From: Guyanagaster necrorhizus
Lineage: Eukaryota > Basidiomycota > Agaricomycetes > Agaricales > Physalacriaceae
Assembly (NCBI RefSeq): GCF_019112545.1
Contig: NW_025064881.1
Span: forward strand, 318,309 to 382,308
Reading direction: 5' to 3'
DNA: 64,000 nt
A program made the translations under genes and the position numbers. This document shows, piece by piece, positions 1-12,600 of this stretch. Below the pieces are notes generated by a model that searched no databases, had not been told where the DNA came from, and was given only the letters and a program-made list of their open reading frames with translations. Numbering within the stretch: position 1 is the first letter of the stretch; every line of letters begins with the position of its first letter.

Positions 1-334
1 CGCTCAGGCTCGTCTTCTGTTTCTTTGGGGTGTTGGACAGAGTTTCGGACAGAGGGAGGGATGTCGTGGAGGGGGAGGTCTGGCATGACATTTCGGAGAA
101 TAGTACGGATGCGTTGGAACTCTTGATAATGTCGGATAGCCCAAGCGGTAATAGATTGGCGTCCATGGCACAGCTGTATGATCACCAATAAACCGATCAG
201 TGTTCCGATGATAGAAGCAAGGAGTTCGAAGAACTTGTGTGTAAAGTTTGGATCGGACGGATTTAAGGCAGGGGGCATTCGGTTTCTCAGCACAAATAGG
301 CTTGAGAAAAGGAAGCAAGAAGTCTCAAACTAAT
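1..334 (-). mobile_element. Internal 5' region of a second, off-window copy of a non-autonomous LTR element
   Basis: This stretch matches 2,000-2,342 closely, including the minus-strand leader-coding stretch that ends with a start codon near 318. It sits next to the LTR at 335-828 exactly as 2,000-2,342 sits next to the LTR at 2343-2859. It is therefore the beginning of another element copy read on the minus strand, with 335-828 as its 5' LTR. The rest lies beyond the window start. Confidence 0.7.
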
Positions 335-828
335 TGTTAGACTCAAACCCCACGTGACTATTAACACATGATGATAAACCGATTGAACCATGCACTTCAG
401 GTTAAACAATCAGAGTTCACCGGATGTCAACGTTGTCGATGTGGGTCAAGGCTTTGACAAGTAGTAAGAGCTCGAGAGTAGTTTGGTGGAAATAAACTTT
501 AGTTCGAGACTGGGGTGTTACAGCGAGAACTAAGCTACTTAAATACTGTTTAGCTATCATGCTATAAATAACTGTTCACAAAAGATATTGTCTGCTGTCG
601 AGCTGTTCCCCCTTCTGTTGCTAGGCTTTCCACAAAGGCTGTTGTCTTGCTGTGGAGCTGTAGTCGTGCACTGCAATTTGAGGACAAAACGAGCATTGTC
701 TCTCCCTTCACAGCATACAGCAGTGTAACAGGAGAATGACCGTCTTGGGTTGCTGTGTGGTTCCCATGGTCACGTGCACAGATAGGGGTCTTTTCCAGAA
801 AGAGAAAGGAAATGGAAAAATCGTAACA
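335..828 (-). repeat. LTR, shared by two tandem elements
   Basis: The LTR is 494 bp. On the minus strand it begins TGTTACGATTTTT and ends CTAACA, so it has TG...CA ends and short inverted termini (TGTTA/TAACA). It is homologous throughout to 2343-2859. No target-site duplication flanks it (CTAAT left, GTTGT right), as expected when element interior lies on both sides. It serves as 3' LTR of the element at 829-2342 and 5' LTR of the copy running off the left edge. Unlike the LTRs further right it keeps many CpG sites. Confidence 0.85.
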
Positions 829-2342
829 GTTGTCTGCATTAGTTCCCTTCTCATCCTCAGGGAGGGAACTGATGGGCGGGTTGTAAACTTCCAGCTCGGT
901 TGGACTGGGGCTGCATACTGGGTCTGGCATCACTAGGTCCAGAGTGAGGAGTAGGCTGTCGCTTGGACTGCTCTAGTGGCTCCTCGATACTTGTTGTTGC
1001 TCCCGGCGCCATTGCTCTGCGATACCGGCGGAAGTTTCTGTAAAACTTCAGGTTGAGGAAAAGAGCCGTGAAGGCCCCATCGAGGAACCTCTTGAGGTTG
1101 CCGGTGGGGTCGATACCCTCATTGTCTCCCCCGATGGTGCCTCTTTCAGCTGGAATTCCATCTCCCTGGACTGGGATGTCCTCCATCTCTGCAATGGTAT
1201 CAGTCCCGTAAGATAATGGGTGGTTGTCATCGAGATGAGGCTGGGTCTCTTCCTCATGGTAGTCAGCCCAGGGATCAGACTCACTGGCAGGAGTGGCAGG
1301 TTCTCTGAAAGGCGAGTCAGGCATGGTGGTTCTAACGATGGTTGTGGTCCTACTACCTCCCTTGCCTCTTCTATGCTCCTCTGCTGCTTGTGCCTGGAGA
1401 TATCTCCCAAAGAGGGCATTCTCCCTTGTAATCTCGTTGTTGATATGTGCCTTTCCTGCCTGTACTTGGGAAGGTCTCGGGCACATCGTATCGGGTTCTC
1501 TCTTGAGGGACCCGAGACGATGGGGCTGGCTGGTCACGTTCTGCTTTGTACTGCTCATATGCTTTCTGCTCTGCTAGTATCACCCCCAACTGAGTGGTGC
1601 TCCAGCCTGTCAGCCTTGGCAGCAGCAGCTCGCCACCAGTGGTGCTCATTGCTGTCATCATGCCAGTAATCATTGTCTCTGTTGTCAATGCTGCTGTGTC
1701 ATGTAGATAGGGTATGTCGGGACCTGCAGCCCCTGGAACCACTTGTTCCTTGAGCCATCTGTGGGGCATCCAGGGAGTCTCTAGCATGGCGCCCAAGGCC
1801 AGTGCTAGAGATAGGGGTTGCTGGCCTGGTTGCTGCGATACTGTGCTGGGAGGATGAGATGGGGGTGTCAGGTCTGGGTCATCGAAACCCTGCAGCCCAA
1901 GGGTTGTCAGGGTTTCGGACAACTGCTGTCGGGGGTCGCAGGGGATATGTGTGCTGCTGATACTGCTCCTCTTCTTCTTCCCTAGCATGCCCTTGAGCCA
2001 AGCTCCCAGAGACACTTTCTGGGTCGGTTCCTTTGGCAGGTCAGAAAGACTGTCGGACAGAGGCAGGGATGTCATGGAGGGGGAGGTCTGGTGTGACATT
2101 GCAGAGGATGGTTTGAATATGTTGGAATTCATGATAGTGCCTGATTGTCCAAGCTACGATCGATTGGCATCTATGGCACAGCTGTATAATCACCAGAAGA
2201 CTGATCAAGATTCCTATAATAGATGCCAAGAGTTCAAAGAACTCATGGGTAAAGTTCAGGTTGGAGGGATCAAGGGCAGGGGGCATTCAGTTTCTCAGCA
2301 CAATTGGGCTTGAGAAAGGGAATGTAAAAGTCTCGAACTAAT
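829..2342 (-). mobile_element. Interior of non-autonomous LTR element (gag-like only)
   Basis: The 1.5-kb interior lies between two homologous LTRs. Three overlapping minus-strand reading frames cover it: 2041-2286 (81 aa, with a hydrophobic stretch ending LLVIIQL), 1371-2132 (253 aa, Pro/Ser/Gln-rich) and 857-1558 (233 aa). They overlap in different frames, so either frameshifting or a few indels separate them. I see no CCHC knuckle, protease, reverse transcriptase or integrase motif, and the interior is too short for a pol gene. The element would depend on enzymes from an autonomous relative; the chromovirus at 9.6-13.4 kb abuts an LTR of the same family. The gag assignment is inferred from position and composition. 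Confidence 0.6.
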
Positions 2343-2859
2343 TGTTAAGCCCAAGTCTCATGTGACTATCAACTCGTGATGAACAGTTTGGTACCTTGCA
2401 CTTTGGGTATGTCTGACTGAGTTCACAAAGGTTAATAGCGGAAGTGAATCAAGGCTCAAGTAGTAAGAGCTCGAGAGTAGTTTGGTGAAGATAAACTTTA
2501 GTTTGAGACTGGGGTATTACAGCGAGAACTAAGCTACTTAAATACTGTTCTGTTATTGTGTTATAAATAACTGTTCACAAAAGATATTGTCTGCTGTAGA
2601 GCTGTTTCTCCTACCATTGTCAGGTCTCCCACAAAAGCTGTTGTCTTGCTGCAGAGCTGTGGTTGTGCACTGCAATTTGGGGACAAAAGGAGCATTGTCT
2701 CTCCCTTCACAGCACACAGCAGTGCAATAGGAGAATGACCGACTGGGCTGCTGAGCTAAACATTCCCATGGTCATAAGCACTGGCCTAAGCACCTTGACT
2801 AAGCGAAGATAGGGGTCATTTCCGAGGAAAAAGAAAGAAAAATAGGAAAAATCGTAACA
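2343..2859 (-). repeat. LTR, 5' LTR of the minus-strand element
   Basis: This 517-bp LTR has the same termini as 335-828 (TGTTAC... and ...TTAACA on the minus strand). The interior begins directly at its inner edge with ATTAGTTCGAGAC on the minus strand, which would be the primer-binding region. I could not match that to a specific tRNA. The two LTRs differ at many positions, so the pair is either old or came from separate insertions that recombined. Confidence 0.85.
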
Positions 2860-4412
2860 ATGCTAGAGACTCTCTTGATGTCTCTAGGGTGGCTTCAGGA
2901 CCCCAAAATATACCACTAGACTTAAGACACAACTCACTATATGCTACTCCAGCTAGAAGTCCTGCCCTCTCAGCCCACTCCAATAATGGTAACCATGGGA
3001 TGGATGAGACACCATCCAACTGTGATGAAGTCTAAAGACAGGGACTGACAGCCAGAGACAGGATTATCCAAAGGATATTCCTGGACTGAGACCTCTGGGT
3101 TCTCTTTAACTATGATGCTGATATGCAGAGTACATGTCCAGCCCTATAATTTGTGAATTCTGCATAACACACTAGAATATGCTAGTAACTGAGGATCATT
3201 AGCCAGTAGAGGACTATGGCTGAGGCTCTAAGCTAATAGTCATGCTGGTCACCAATACTAAGTCCAAAAGGGACTTTGTAAAATAACATGGCCTAAGGAT
3301 AAAAATCCTAAGTCAGATTTGAACTTAGAAAAGTTCTGCACCACACCTTGGAAAATACTAAGTCCAGGTTGGACTTAGAAATGGTATCTCAAATAGGGCC
3401 AATTCTACATGCCACTAAGACAAGTATATTCTAAGACAGCTAGGGGCATAATACCATAGCCAGTTGTGGAGTATTGAGTAAAGATAACATCATCCAGGAG
3501 TAGTAAGAAGAGGGACCTAATGATCTGTGGCTAGCACTCTGAGTTTTGACTCAAATACCTAAGTCTAAATTTCCTAGGTATCAGGTGACTTAAGAGACTT
3601 AGAATTGAGAGGAATAAAGTGGATAGGACTGGTTGACCAGGCCTGATCAGGCCAGATCATTTGAGCTACTAAGAATAACTCAAAGGATTAAAACTCTGGG
3701 TAGACAGAAAGGAGTTAGGTACTCATAGGCACTGTAGACTTAAAATAAAGCTGTGCAGTGGCCAGGCAGGTCTGAGCAAGCCTAGGGGAGTCTAGGAGTG
3801 CCACCATTCTGGAATAATGGCATGCTTCTGCTTTAAACAGGAGAAATATTATTTTAAATGCTTTATTTATAGATTCTGCACCTGTTGTTGATGTATAAAA
3901 GAAGGGGAATGGAGGGGAAATAGCAAGCAAGCGACCCACCCCCACATTCAGGCCTTCTAGCCCACTGTAGCTAGTTCCTGAGACAATGGATTTTGTGTTC
4001 TGCTTTGACTTAGTGATTTATTTAAGTTGCTTTGTCACTTAGAGAGGATTGGATTGGAATAATAACTGTATTTTGGGTTTTGGATTAATTTGGGTTCCAA
4101 ACTATAAGGGTTTTGGCATCAGAGTACAAGTTCTTCAGTTTTGAGGACTGCTAGCCAGCCAAGAGTGCAGCTAGTTAAGCCTAAGTGCTTAATAGACTTA
4201 GTATTTGGGTTTTGGAGTTCATTGGGTTTTGGAATATTCTAAGTTGATTTGGAGCACAATTTTACATTGATTTTAAGTCCTAATTATACTTAAACATTGC
4301 TATAAACTACTCTCATGAGTATTGCATCTTTGAAAGCAAGATAGAGTTGAATAACTGTCTTTATTGACTGTTTCTTTGATTTTACTTAAGACTGCAAGAG
4401 TGCTTCTATCAT
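2860..4412. other. AT-rich stretch without recognisable gene; possible LTR remnant near its end
   Basis: There is no coding frame longer than about 75 codons and no family match. A TATAAAA-like box lies near 3896-3902, and at 4112-4123 there is TTGGCATCAGAG, which resembles the TGGTATCAGAG primer-binding site (initiator tRNA) seen in many LTR elements. An unrelated, decayed LTR could therefore end just before 4112, but I cannot define its start. Confidence 0.35.
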
Positions 4413-4514
4413 NNNNNNNNNNATTGCATCTTTGAAAGCAAGATAGAGTTGAATAACTGTCTTTATTGACTGTTTCTTTGATTTTACTTAAGACTGCAAG
4501 AGTGCTTCTATCAT
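4321..4514. other. Assembly gap (10 N) flanked by identical 92-bp sequences
   Basis: Bases 4413-4422 are N. The 92 bp before the gap (4321-4412) and the 92 bp after it (4423-4514) are identical. This is what scaffolding leaves when two overlapping contig ends are placed side by side instead of merged. The duplicate is probably not real. Confidence 0.9.
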
Positions 4515-4559
4515 ACTCAAAACAACCGACCTCAACTGTATTTGGTGACTGTGTATTGA

Positions 4560-7500
4560 GTGGTTAGGTGTTGGCATTTGAGAGTTCATTTCTCATTTGC
4601 CTCTCTTAGTTATTTAGCTGTTACCAAGCACATCAATACCACAGTACAGCAGCAGCAGCAGCAGTGACAAGAAGAGTGAGCTCAGGCCAATCCTAAGCAA
4701 GCCTGAGAAGACCTTGCTGAGTGAGTCAGAGTAGCTACCCAGCTTGAATATGAAGAAGAGCTGGAAAACCACATCTAGTGCTGACAAAAATAAGAACTGG
4801 AGGCCATCCAATTAGAGTCAGCCTCTCTGAGCTGGTATGAACTCTGAACCAGCATCCCTGACTCTTCTTTCTGAGAGCCCAGCATCACTGAAACAGATCT
4901 CTGGACAGGACCAGCCAGTTCTATCATCTGAAGCAAGGCTGAGAGAAGGAAAAATCATTCTTCTTCTCTTGTCTACCCTCCTTCTTGACACACTTCCAGT
5001 TCTGACAACATCCACTCAGATGCTAAGTTTATTCTTGGCATCTACAGGCTATGAGTATCTCTCAATGCTCACATCTCTGATCACACTCTCCAGTGATTCC
5101 TTGAAAGTTGAGTTGCTAGACAATTTCTCAACTCTGAGTTCTATGAAAACTTCAGAGTCTATAGTGAGAACCTGGCAGCAGCATGAGTGCATGGTGGCAC
5201 TCAGTATGATGAGATTGGAACCTGTCCCTAAATATGCCCTGCAACTCCAGCCAACAGGAGCAATAAAGCTGGATCCAGCACTCAGCACAATTACCTCCTC
5301 AGCAACTATCAGACTGTTAGGCTCAAGCCACATGTGATCAACTAGCATGTGATAAACTAACATGGCTTCATGTTTGAGCCTTCCATTAGAGTTCACTTAT
5401 TGTACTGTTTGTTGATTCCCTGTGCTTCAAGGCTTTTGTGTGATTTGCTTGAGAGTAGAATGAGGATATATAAACTTTAGCTCAAAGCTGGGGATTTACC
5501 AGCAAGAGTGAGCTCCTTAAATACTGTTTGAGGTCTGCTAATAATACTACATACTTATTATGTATCTCTCTGTCTTTTGTTCTCATTATCCTGGAGCATC
5601 GTTACCATACATAAAAGGCTGCTTGCATCATTGGGCAATGCTATTGCATCAAAAGACAATGACAGACTTGGCCAGTTGTGATGACTAAGCCTTTGTCTCA
5701 TGATTCTAAGTGTCTGTTCTGGTGTTCTGACTAAGCATAAATAGGGGTCAAAAGAAAGACAAAAGATAGAAAATCATAACACAGACTATTCAAGTCCAGC
5801 ATCTTCAACCAGCCTATCAGTTCTCTCCTCAAGGATGAGGCTTATAAGGACAGCAAGGGCAAGGATGACAAGGATGAGGGGAGCAGTGAGGGCCCCCATA
5901 GGCTGGAGAACTTTATGAAATATACCAAAGAGGACATGGATGAAGAAATGCTGGCAGAAGAGATGCAAAGGGCACAAGTATAAGAGTATTAGGACCTTTA
6001 TGAAATGGGAGTAATATTTCTATGGCATAATGCTAAGTGGTTGGCATCACAGATAGGATATTTATATATTAATGCAAAACCAGATGAACAGTGGGATATT
6101 TTACAATATTCCACCACTAAATATGCTATCCAAACTTACAACAGGAGGCATTCAGAAGATCAACTCCATGACTTGCCAGGCTACAAGTTGAGATTTGATA
6201 TTCAGCTAATGCCATAGACACTGGCCACAACCTCACAACATGCTATCTATATGGCTCTATCAATTTGCAGCAATTGGAGCCAATACTCATACACAATGCC
6301 ATCAATCCAGACCTCAGCAACTCAGCTTTTCCACTTCTGACCTCAGCCAACAATCAGACCTGCTAGCCTCTAAAACTCATGAACCAGCAAAAGAAGCCAG
6401 CTCCTTGATGGCCAGCCACCACCAAATGAGGCTGAGAGGAGTGGGACAGAAAAGGAACTAGTCTGAGATGATCTGGAAGCCATCAAACTGGGATTCACCA
6501 TATGAAATAGAGTGATCATATAAAAAGAAGCTGTGTCTCAGAGAAGTTCTATCACTGATGATGAATCCCTCCATTCATTCTCTGAGCCACCAACTGATTG
6601 GTGATGCTCACCCTTCAACTAGTGGCCTAATCTTATATGCCTCTTACTCAAGAATACCACCATTCTTCAATGCTGATCTGACCTGCTCTGTAAAACCTGG
6701 CTCTTCAAAGAGGCCTCTGATGACATTGACTGTTTCCTCATTGACTGTAAATAATACTTTAAAGTATACACAGTCTACTTAGAAACAGACATGAACTGTG
6801 TAGCATTTGCCTTGTCCTACCTAGAGGACAAGATGAAAACATGGTGGATCCTTATCTCCTCAAGCTTCTTTTTGACTATGTGACAATATTATTAATACCC
6901 ATCTTGGCTGGTTTTTAAACAAATGCTCAATGATAAATTTATTGATTCAGCTATATTAAGAAGTCCACAAAAACAAGATCAAGGAGTGAAAGATAGGAGA
7001 TAAGCCAGCCACTGAGTACCTTGATGACCTAGAATGACTCACCAAGCTTGCTGGAGTATGAAATGATATAGCTGATGATAGAAGAATGGTGGAAGCCCTT
7101 AAACAGAGATTACCACCTTTCTATATAAAGATGATCTTGGATATCAGAAAATTCATTCTGAAGAGATATGATGAATAGAAGGAATGAGTTATCAAGATGT
7201 ATAAGGAGAGGCAGTGACAAAAAGCAGAGCAGGCCAACTTACAGGAGTACCAGAAGCTGAACCAATCTTCAATCCCAAAATCAAAGACTGGTAACCAGTC
7301 AAATACTAAATCAGGAGAATCAATGACAGCCAGTATGACCTTCTACAGCACTCAGAAAATGAGAACTGGCACAATATACATGAGGATAGGAAAGCTCATG
7401 GATATTGACTGACTGAAGAAGGAGAGCAAGTGTTTCAACTGCAGTCAGAAGGGCCATATATCACAAGACTGCCTAAAAAAGAAACAGACCCACAAGGATA

Positions 7501-7610
7501 TTAGAGTGCAGATCACTGAAGAGGATCTGAGTGTGCACAAGGTGAAAACAGATACAGCAGAGCACTATCCACTGACCACAGTCACACCAACACATACACA
7601 AAACTCTTAG
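4560..7610 (+). pseudogene. Decayed gag of a Ty3/gypsy chromovirus (interrupted by a solo LTR)
   Basis: The plus-strand coding trace starts after a short CAG-rich stretch (4648-4664) and runs through an open stretch at 4837-5337, is split by the solo LTR at 5315-5781, and continues through 6005-6217 and about 6690-7608. It contains a retrotransposon gag-like segment around 6960-7200 (KPATEYLDDLE, then KLAGV) and a CCHC zinc knuckle at 7431-7472 (CFNCSQKGHISQDC), which binds RNA in the virus-like particle. Stops are frequent, many of them where a tryptophan codon would be expected, so the gene is dead. The start is uncertain. Confidence 0.7.
5315..5781 (-). repeat. Solo LTR with CAGAC target-site duplication
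   Basis: This 467-bp LTR has the ends TGTTAG...CATAACA and belongs to the same family as 335-828 and 2343-2859. The 5 bp on its left (CAGAC, 5310-5314) are repeated on its right (5782-5786). The perfect 5-bp duplication shows a complete insertion that later collapsed to a single LTR by recombination. It sits inside the gag relic of another element, so it is a nested insertion. Confidence 0.93.
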
Positions 7611-9639
7611 TTCATGAGAGGATTATAATGTGATAAAAGTAGTAATCAACAAATATAATTGTCTTTTTCAATGAATCCACAGTGTGTGAACAGTAATAGC
7701 ATGCATACAACAGTCCTAAATCTCTCTAAGTCTCAAAGCTTTTTATTTTATTAAAACAAGAGGTGACAACAGGTGTTGTCAGGCCTCAAGGCAAGGAGTA
7801 CTGCAGCTCAATACAATACATTGAAATACTTCCACAAAACTCTCAAAAGATTCTAAGCACAGCTTCAATCACCTCAAAATCTCTAACACACACAATACAT
7901 AACTCAAAGCTTCATGCTCTAAGCAAAAACCAATCACAAACACATCCACAAGTGCCAAAGAGCACAGATCTCTGTTCACAAGTTTCCAAACCAATTGTAG
8001 ACTCATAGGATTCAAACCTATGTGATCTAGAGACACAAAACACAATAAAACACCATTCAACAGACCAAAGGGTTTGAACCTCTGCCAATCTGTGGAAATA
8101 ACACAAAAGCACACACTAATCAAGTCAAAGGGTTTGAACCTCTGCTATCTGTAGTGCCACATGTCACAAATACCTCAAAAACTCGAGATGATGCCCTTCA
8201 GACACTGCTCTCTTATTCTCAGGTTAGAGCATGATCCAAAATCTCTTATCAAACTGGGCTCAAATCCTTTACAAGCTTTGATGCCTTGCTTAGTTCTCAA
8301 AGCTCTCTCAATGATATTCAATAATGCATTTATTCTCTTACCTGAAGTTACAAACACAAATCCAGAGCTAGAGTGTAAGGCTTTCTGTGCCTAATACACT
8401 GCAACTGTGGGGGTCAGAAACTTATATTCTACTCATACAATACTGTATTTAAATACTCTACTGTGGTACTTACTAATACAATTCTATTATAGTATCTTCA
8501 AAGTGTGAGACTCCATGCTGGATCCCATGGGTATTATTCATACACATATCACAGTTGCCATGCTTATTCTCTTCCAGACCAGGACTGCACAATGTTTTCT
8601 CACTAGCTGACCTTGGCTAGCTGGCCTAGCCAGGTCTGCTTGCTTTCTTATTTCTCCAGTGGCACATCTCTAAGAGTGGTAAACTGTTCTAGACCTCCAG
8701 GATTATCTCCCATGTCTGAATTCAGCCACAATAGTTATGTTCTCTTTTTCAGTATCTTGACATTCTCTCCAGCTCACAAAATGCACTGCTTCTGGCCTGA
8801 CATGCACCAATTAACTCACCCAATATGGTATGTATTATATCTTGATATAATGTGGAGTCCCTCACTGTGTTAAGCACACTAAGGCACTGTAAGTATGCAT
8901 GTGAGTCTCTGAGCAGTACATGTGCTATTTATCTCTGAGAGTAGTATTCCTCTATCTGTTCCTTTGTTGCTATCATTTCATTTCTCCATTCAGCATTCAG
9001 TTATTCCAATACCTTTCTTTGGGTCTCAGTTCTCTGTTCTAAAGGCATATCCTATCAGTGTATCAATAGCTATGCATTCTTGATCAATGTGATCAGGATT
9101 GCTGATTATATTTCAATCATATTCTTTTTATCTTTAGTATGCTCTCTTATAATAGTATTGACATGTTTAGGGCCAAGTGCTAGGACCTCACATGCAGTCT
9201 AACCCCTTTTGTATTAGTCTGCTACTAGGCCATGCACTCTGTTTATTGTTACTTCAGTTTAGCCTTATGATAGCTAGGTTTCTGTGTGCTCTTATCCTAT
9301 TCTCCATTACATGCTTACTGGACTGAAATACCATCCATGTATTTGCAATTTTTGCAATTTTACATGTCTGAACATGGAGAGGGTGTGTCATTGCTAAGCT
9401 TCAAAAGAAAGCCAAAGAGCTTGGGGTAGAAATGAAGGTCAAAGAGGTAAAAAATGGGGCTGATCAGTGAGCAATTCCACTGGATCAGCTGGAGGACTTA
9501 GCAGAATCACAAATGTAGCCACAGGACACACTAATAGCCTCTCTGTAGGTACTAATATGTCTAAATTATGCATGCATTCAAATATACTCATCTCGACTAC
9601 TATATAACCTGCCAAAGAATCACCAAAAGAAAAAACTCA
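7611..9639. other. About 2-kb AT-rich stretch between gag and protease, probably inserted or non-coding
   Basis: Related Ty3 elements usually have gag and protease close together, but here about 2.3 kb separates the zinc knuckle from the DSGC protease motif. There is no frame with family similarity. A short inverted junction TGACAACAGGTGTTGTCA lies at 7763-7780, and a 20-bp phrase (AAAGGGTTTGAACCTCTGC) occurs twice near 8068 and 8128. An unrecognised insertion is likely, but I could not find its terminal repeats or target duplication. Confidence 0.4.
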
Positions 9640-12600
9640 ACTGCCTATAAGCCAAACAGAGGGAGAGGCCCTTATTAAATGGCTCAAACTATTCAACACT
9701 GAGTGGATCTAGAGGGCCATCAAGAAGGCCTAGAAAGAAGAAGCAGTGAAGGCCATACTCTGGAATTGGGTACACAGAATCTGAATCAAAGAGGTCATTG
9801 ATGAAATGATCAAAGAAATGAAGAAGGCAGAGAGATGTTGAGCCTTAGAATGGCTCAATGAGTTACAAGGACTCTGGAGATATGTGTGATGCACCAAAAT
9901 GTCAGGATGAGACTTAACTACAAAGGCTCAAATTGAGATGCTCACAAATCATTCCATCCATGCTATAGAAGCACTAATTGACAGTGGTTGCATAGGCAGC
10001 TCTATTAATCATGCTTTCATCAACAAGCATAAACTCTCAACCAGAGCAACAGCTGTCTTTATCCCAGTCTACAACACTGATAGAACAAAAAATCAAGCTG
10101 GATCAATAACCAAATTCATTGAACTCTGACTCACCATTGGAGATCATTCTGAACAAATAGATCTAGCTATCACTGACCTCAGGACCAAGAAAGTCTTCCT
10201 CAGCTATGACTGGTTGATCCACCATAATCCACTCATCAACTGGAAGATCAGGAAGATCATATTCACATAGTGTCAGTGCCAGAAAATTCCCTTTGAATTG
10301 CCAGATGAAGACCAAAAGGATAGATGAGATGAGGAGATAGAGAATGGCAAGACTATTCTCACTATCAACATTCAACAAGCCCTGCACATATGAGCCATAC
10401 ATCACACTAACAACCTAGCAGCAAAGGCTAATGCAGGCAAGGAGGAGAAGACATTTGAGAAGATGGTGCCTGAATGGGCATGAGACTACTGAAACCTCTT
10501 TGAAAAAGAGAGTTTCAATGAACTTCCAGAGCTGAAACTATAGGACCATGTCATCAAGCTGGTCCTCAATGCTAATGCCAATCTTGATTGCAAGACATAC
10601 CTGCTCAGCAATCATGAACAACAGGAGCTCAACAAGTTCCTAGATGAGAATCTCTCTAGCAGGTGGATCTGATCATTGAAGTCTCCCATGGCTTTCTCTT
10701 TTCTTGTGAAAAAGAAGGATGGCAAGCTTCAACCTATTCAAAATTATTGGAAGCTCAATGAAATGATGATTAAGAACCAATACCTGCTCCCCCTGATCTT
10801 GGAATTACTGGACAAACTCCAGGGAGCCAAGTACTACACCAAGCTTGACATCTGCTGAGAGTATAATAACATGCATATAAAGGAAGGAGATGAATGGAAG
10901 ACTGTCTTTAGAATTAACCATAGACTCTTTGAGCCAACTATCATATTCTTTGGACTTATCAATTCTCCCACTATCTTCCAATGGATGATGAATGACATAT
11001 TCAAGGATTTTATCACCACTGGGAAGGTAACAATCTATCTTGATGATATTCTTATTATGTCAAAAACAAGAGAGGAGCATTGGAAGCTTATTCACCAGGT
11101 ATTAGCCTTGATGAGGAAATATAAACTGTTTCTCAAAGTGGAAAAGTGTGAATTTGAAGTGCTGGAGATGGAGTATCTAGGGGTCACATCAGCAAAGGCA
11201 GTATCCACATGGATCCCATCAAGGTAGCAGGAGTCATGAAATGGCCAGAACTGACAAAGAAGAAGGAACTCCAATCCTTCTTAAGGTTCACAAACTTCTA
11301 CTATTGGTTCATTCCAGACTATAGCAAAATAGTCTGACCAATGATGTAATTAACTGAGAATACCTTCTGGACCTGGAAACAGATGCAACAAATAACATTC
11401 AATGAGCTAAAGAGGTGACTTGCTGAAGACATCATTCTCATGATACCAACACAAGAAGGAAGATTCTGAGTTGAAGCCAACTTGAGTGAAGGAGCTATCA
11501 GAATAGTACTTTCCTAGGAACAAAGTGGAAGGTGGCAACCAGTGGCCTTCCTATCCAAAGCCTTGACAGTCACAGAACAGAACTATAAAATCTATGACAA
11601 AGAATTGCTTGCAATCATGGTTGCTCTGAAAGAATGGTAATATTATCTAATCAGAGCCACCACCACCTTCAAGATCTGGACAGATCATCAAAACCTACAT
11701 TACTTTCATCAACCACAAAAACTCAATTGACAATAGGCTTGGTGGGTAACCAAACTGAGCTAGTATGAGTACACCCTGCACTACAAAGCAGAAACTGCAA
11801 ATAAGAAGGCTGATCTTCTTAGCTGATGTGCAGACTATGATCAAGGAGGAAACAACAATAAAGGGGTGACATTATTAAAGTCTAAGCACTTCTGAGCTAT
11901 GATAATGCCTACAGAAGAAGAGATCCATGAGTAGATCAAGAGTGCAACCAAGGATAGTAGCAAATGGGACCAATGGGTGGCTCTGTCTCTGAATCATAAA
12001 AGAGGAATGTCAAAGAAAGAAGGGCTGATCCATTATGATAAAAGAATATATATTCCATATGATCAAGAACTGCAAGGTGAGATTATTGCTATCTGTCATG
12101 ACCACACTACTGCAGGACACTCAGGTATCATGAAGACTCAGGAGCTGATCTTATAGAAATACTGATAGCTGGAGATAGGATAAGACATCAAAAAGTATGT
12201 GAAGGGATGTGAGATGTGTCAGTGAGAGAAGATGTCAATGCAAGCATGTGCAGCACCATTATATCCAAATAAGATTCTCCAAACACCATAGACCCACATT
12301 TCAGTCAACATGATCACCAGTCTCCTGAATTGCAATAGCTATAATACAATCCTAGTCATCATTGATAGATTCTCAAAGATGATCATTTCAGTTGCATGCT
12401 CAACTGAGTTAACATCAGGAGGATGGTCAAAGATTCTATATGATAAAGTCTATATTAAATATGACATGCCACAGGTGGTTATTTTGGATTGAGGACCACA
12501 ATTTGTCTCCAAGTTCTTGAATGACTTATACAAGCTCCTCAATATTCAATGCAATGCATCCACTGCATATCACCCACAAACTGGCAGTCAAATGGAGTGC

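Noticed and set aside
1220..1669. Plus-strand open frames across the left element
   Set aside because: They are shadows of the longer minus-strand frames bounded by matching LTRs, and show no family features.
4648..4664. CAG repeat as a possible regulatory microsatellite
   Set aside because: It lies in the gag leader of a dead element and is only about six units long.
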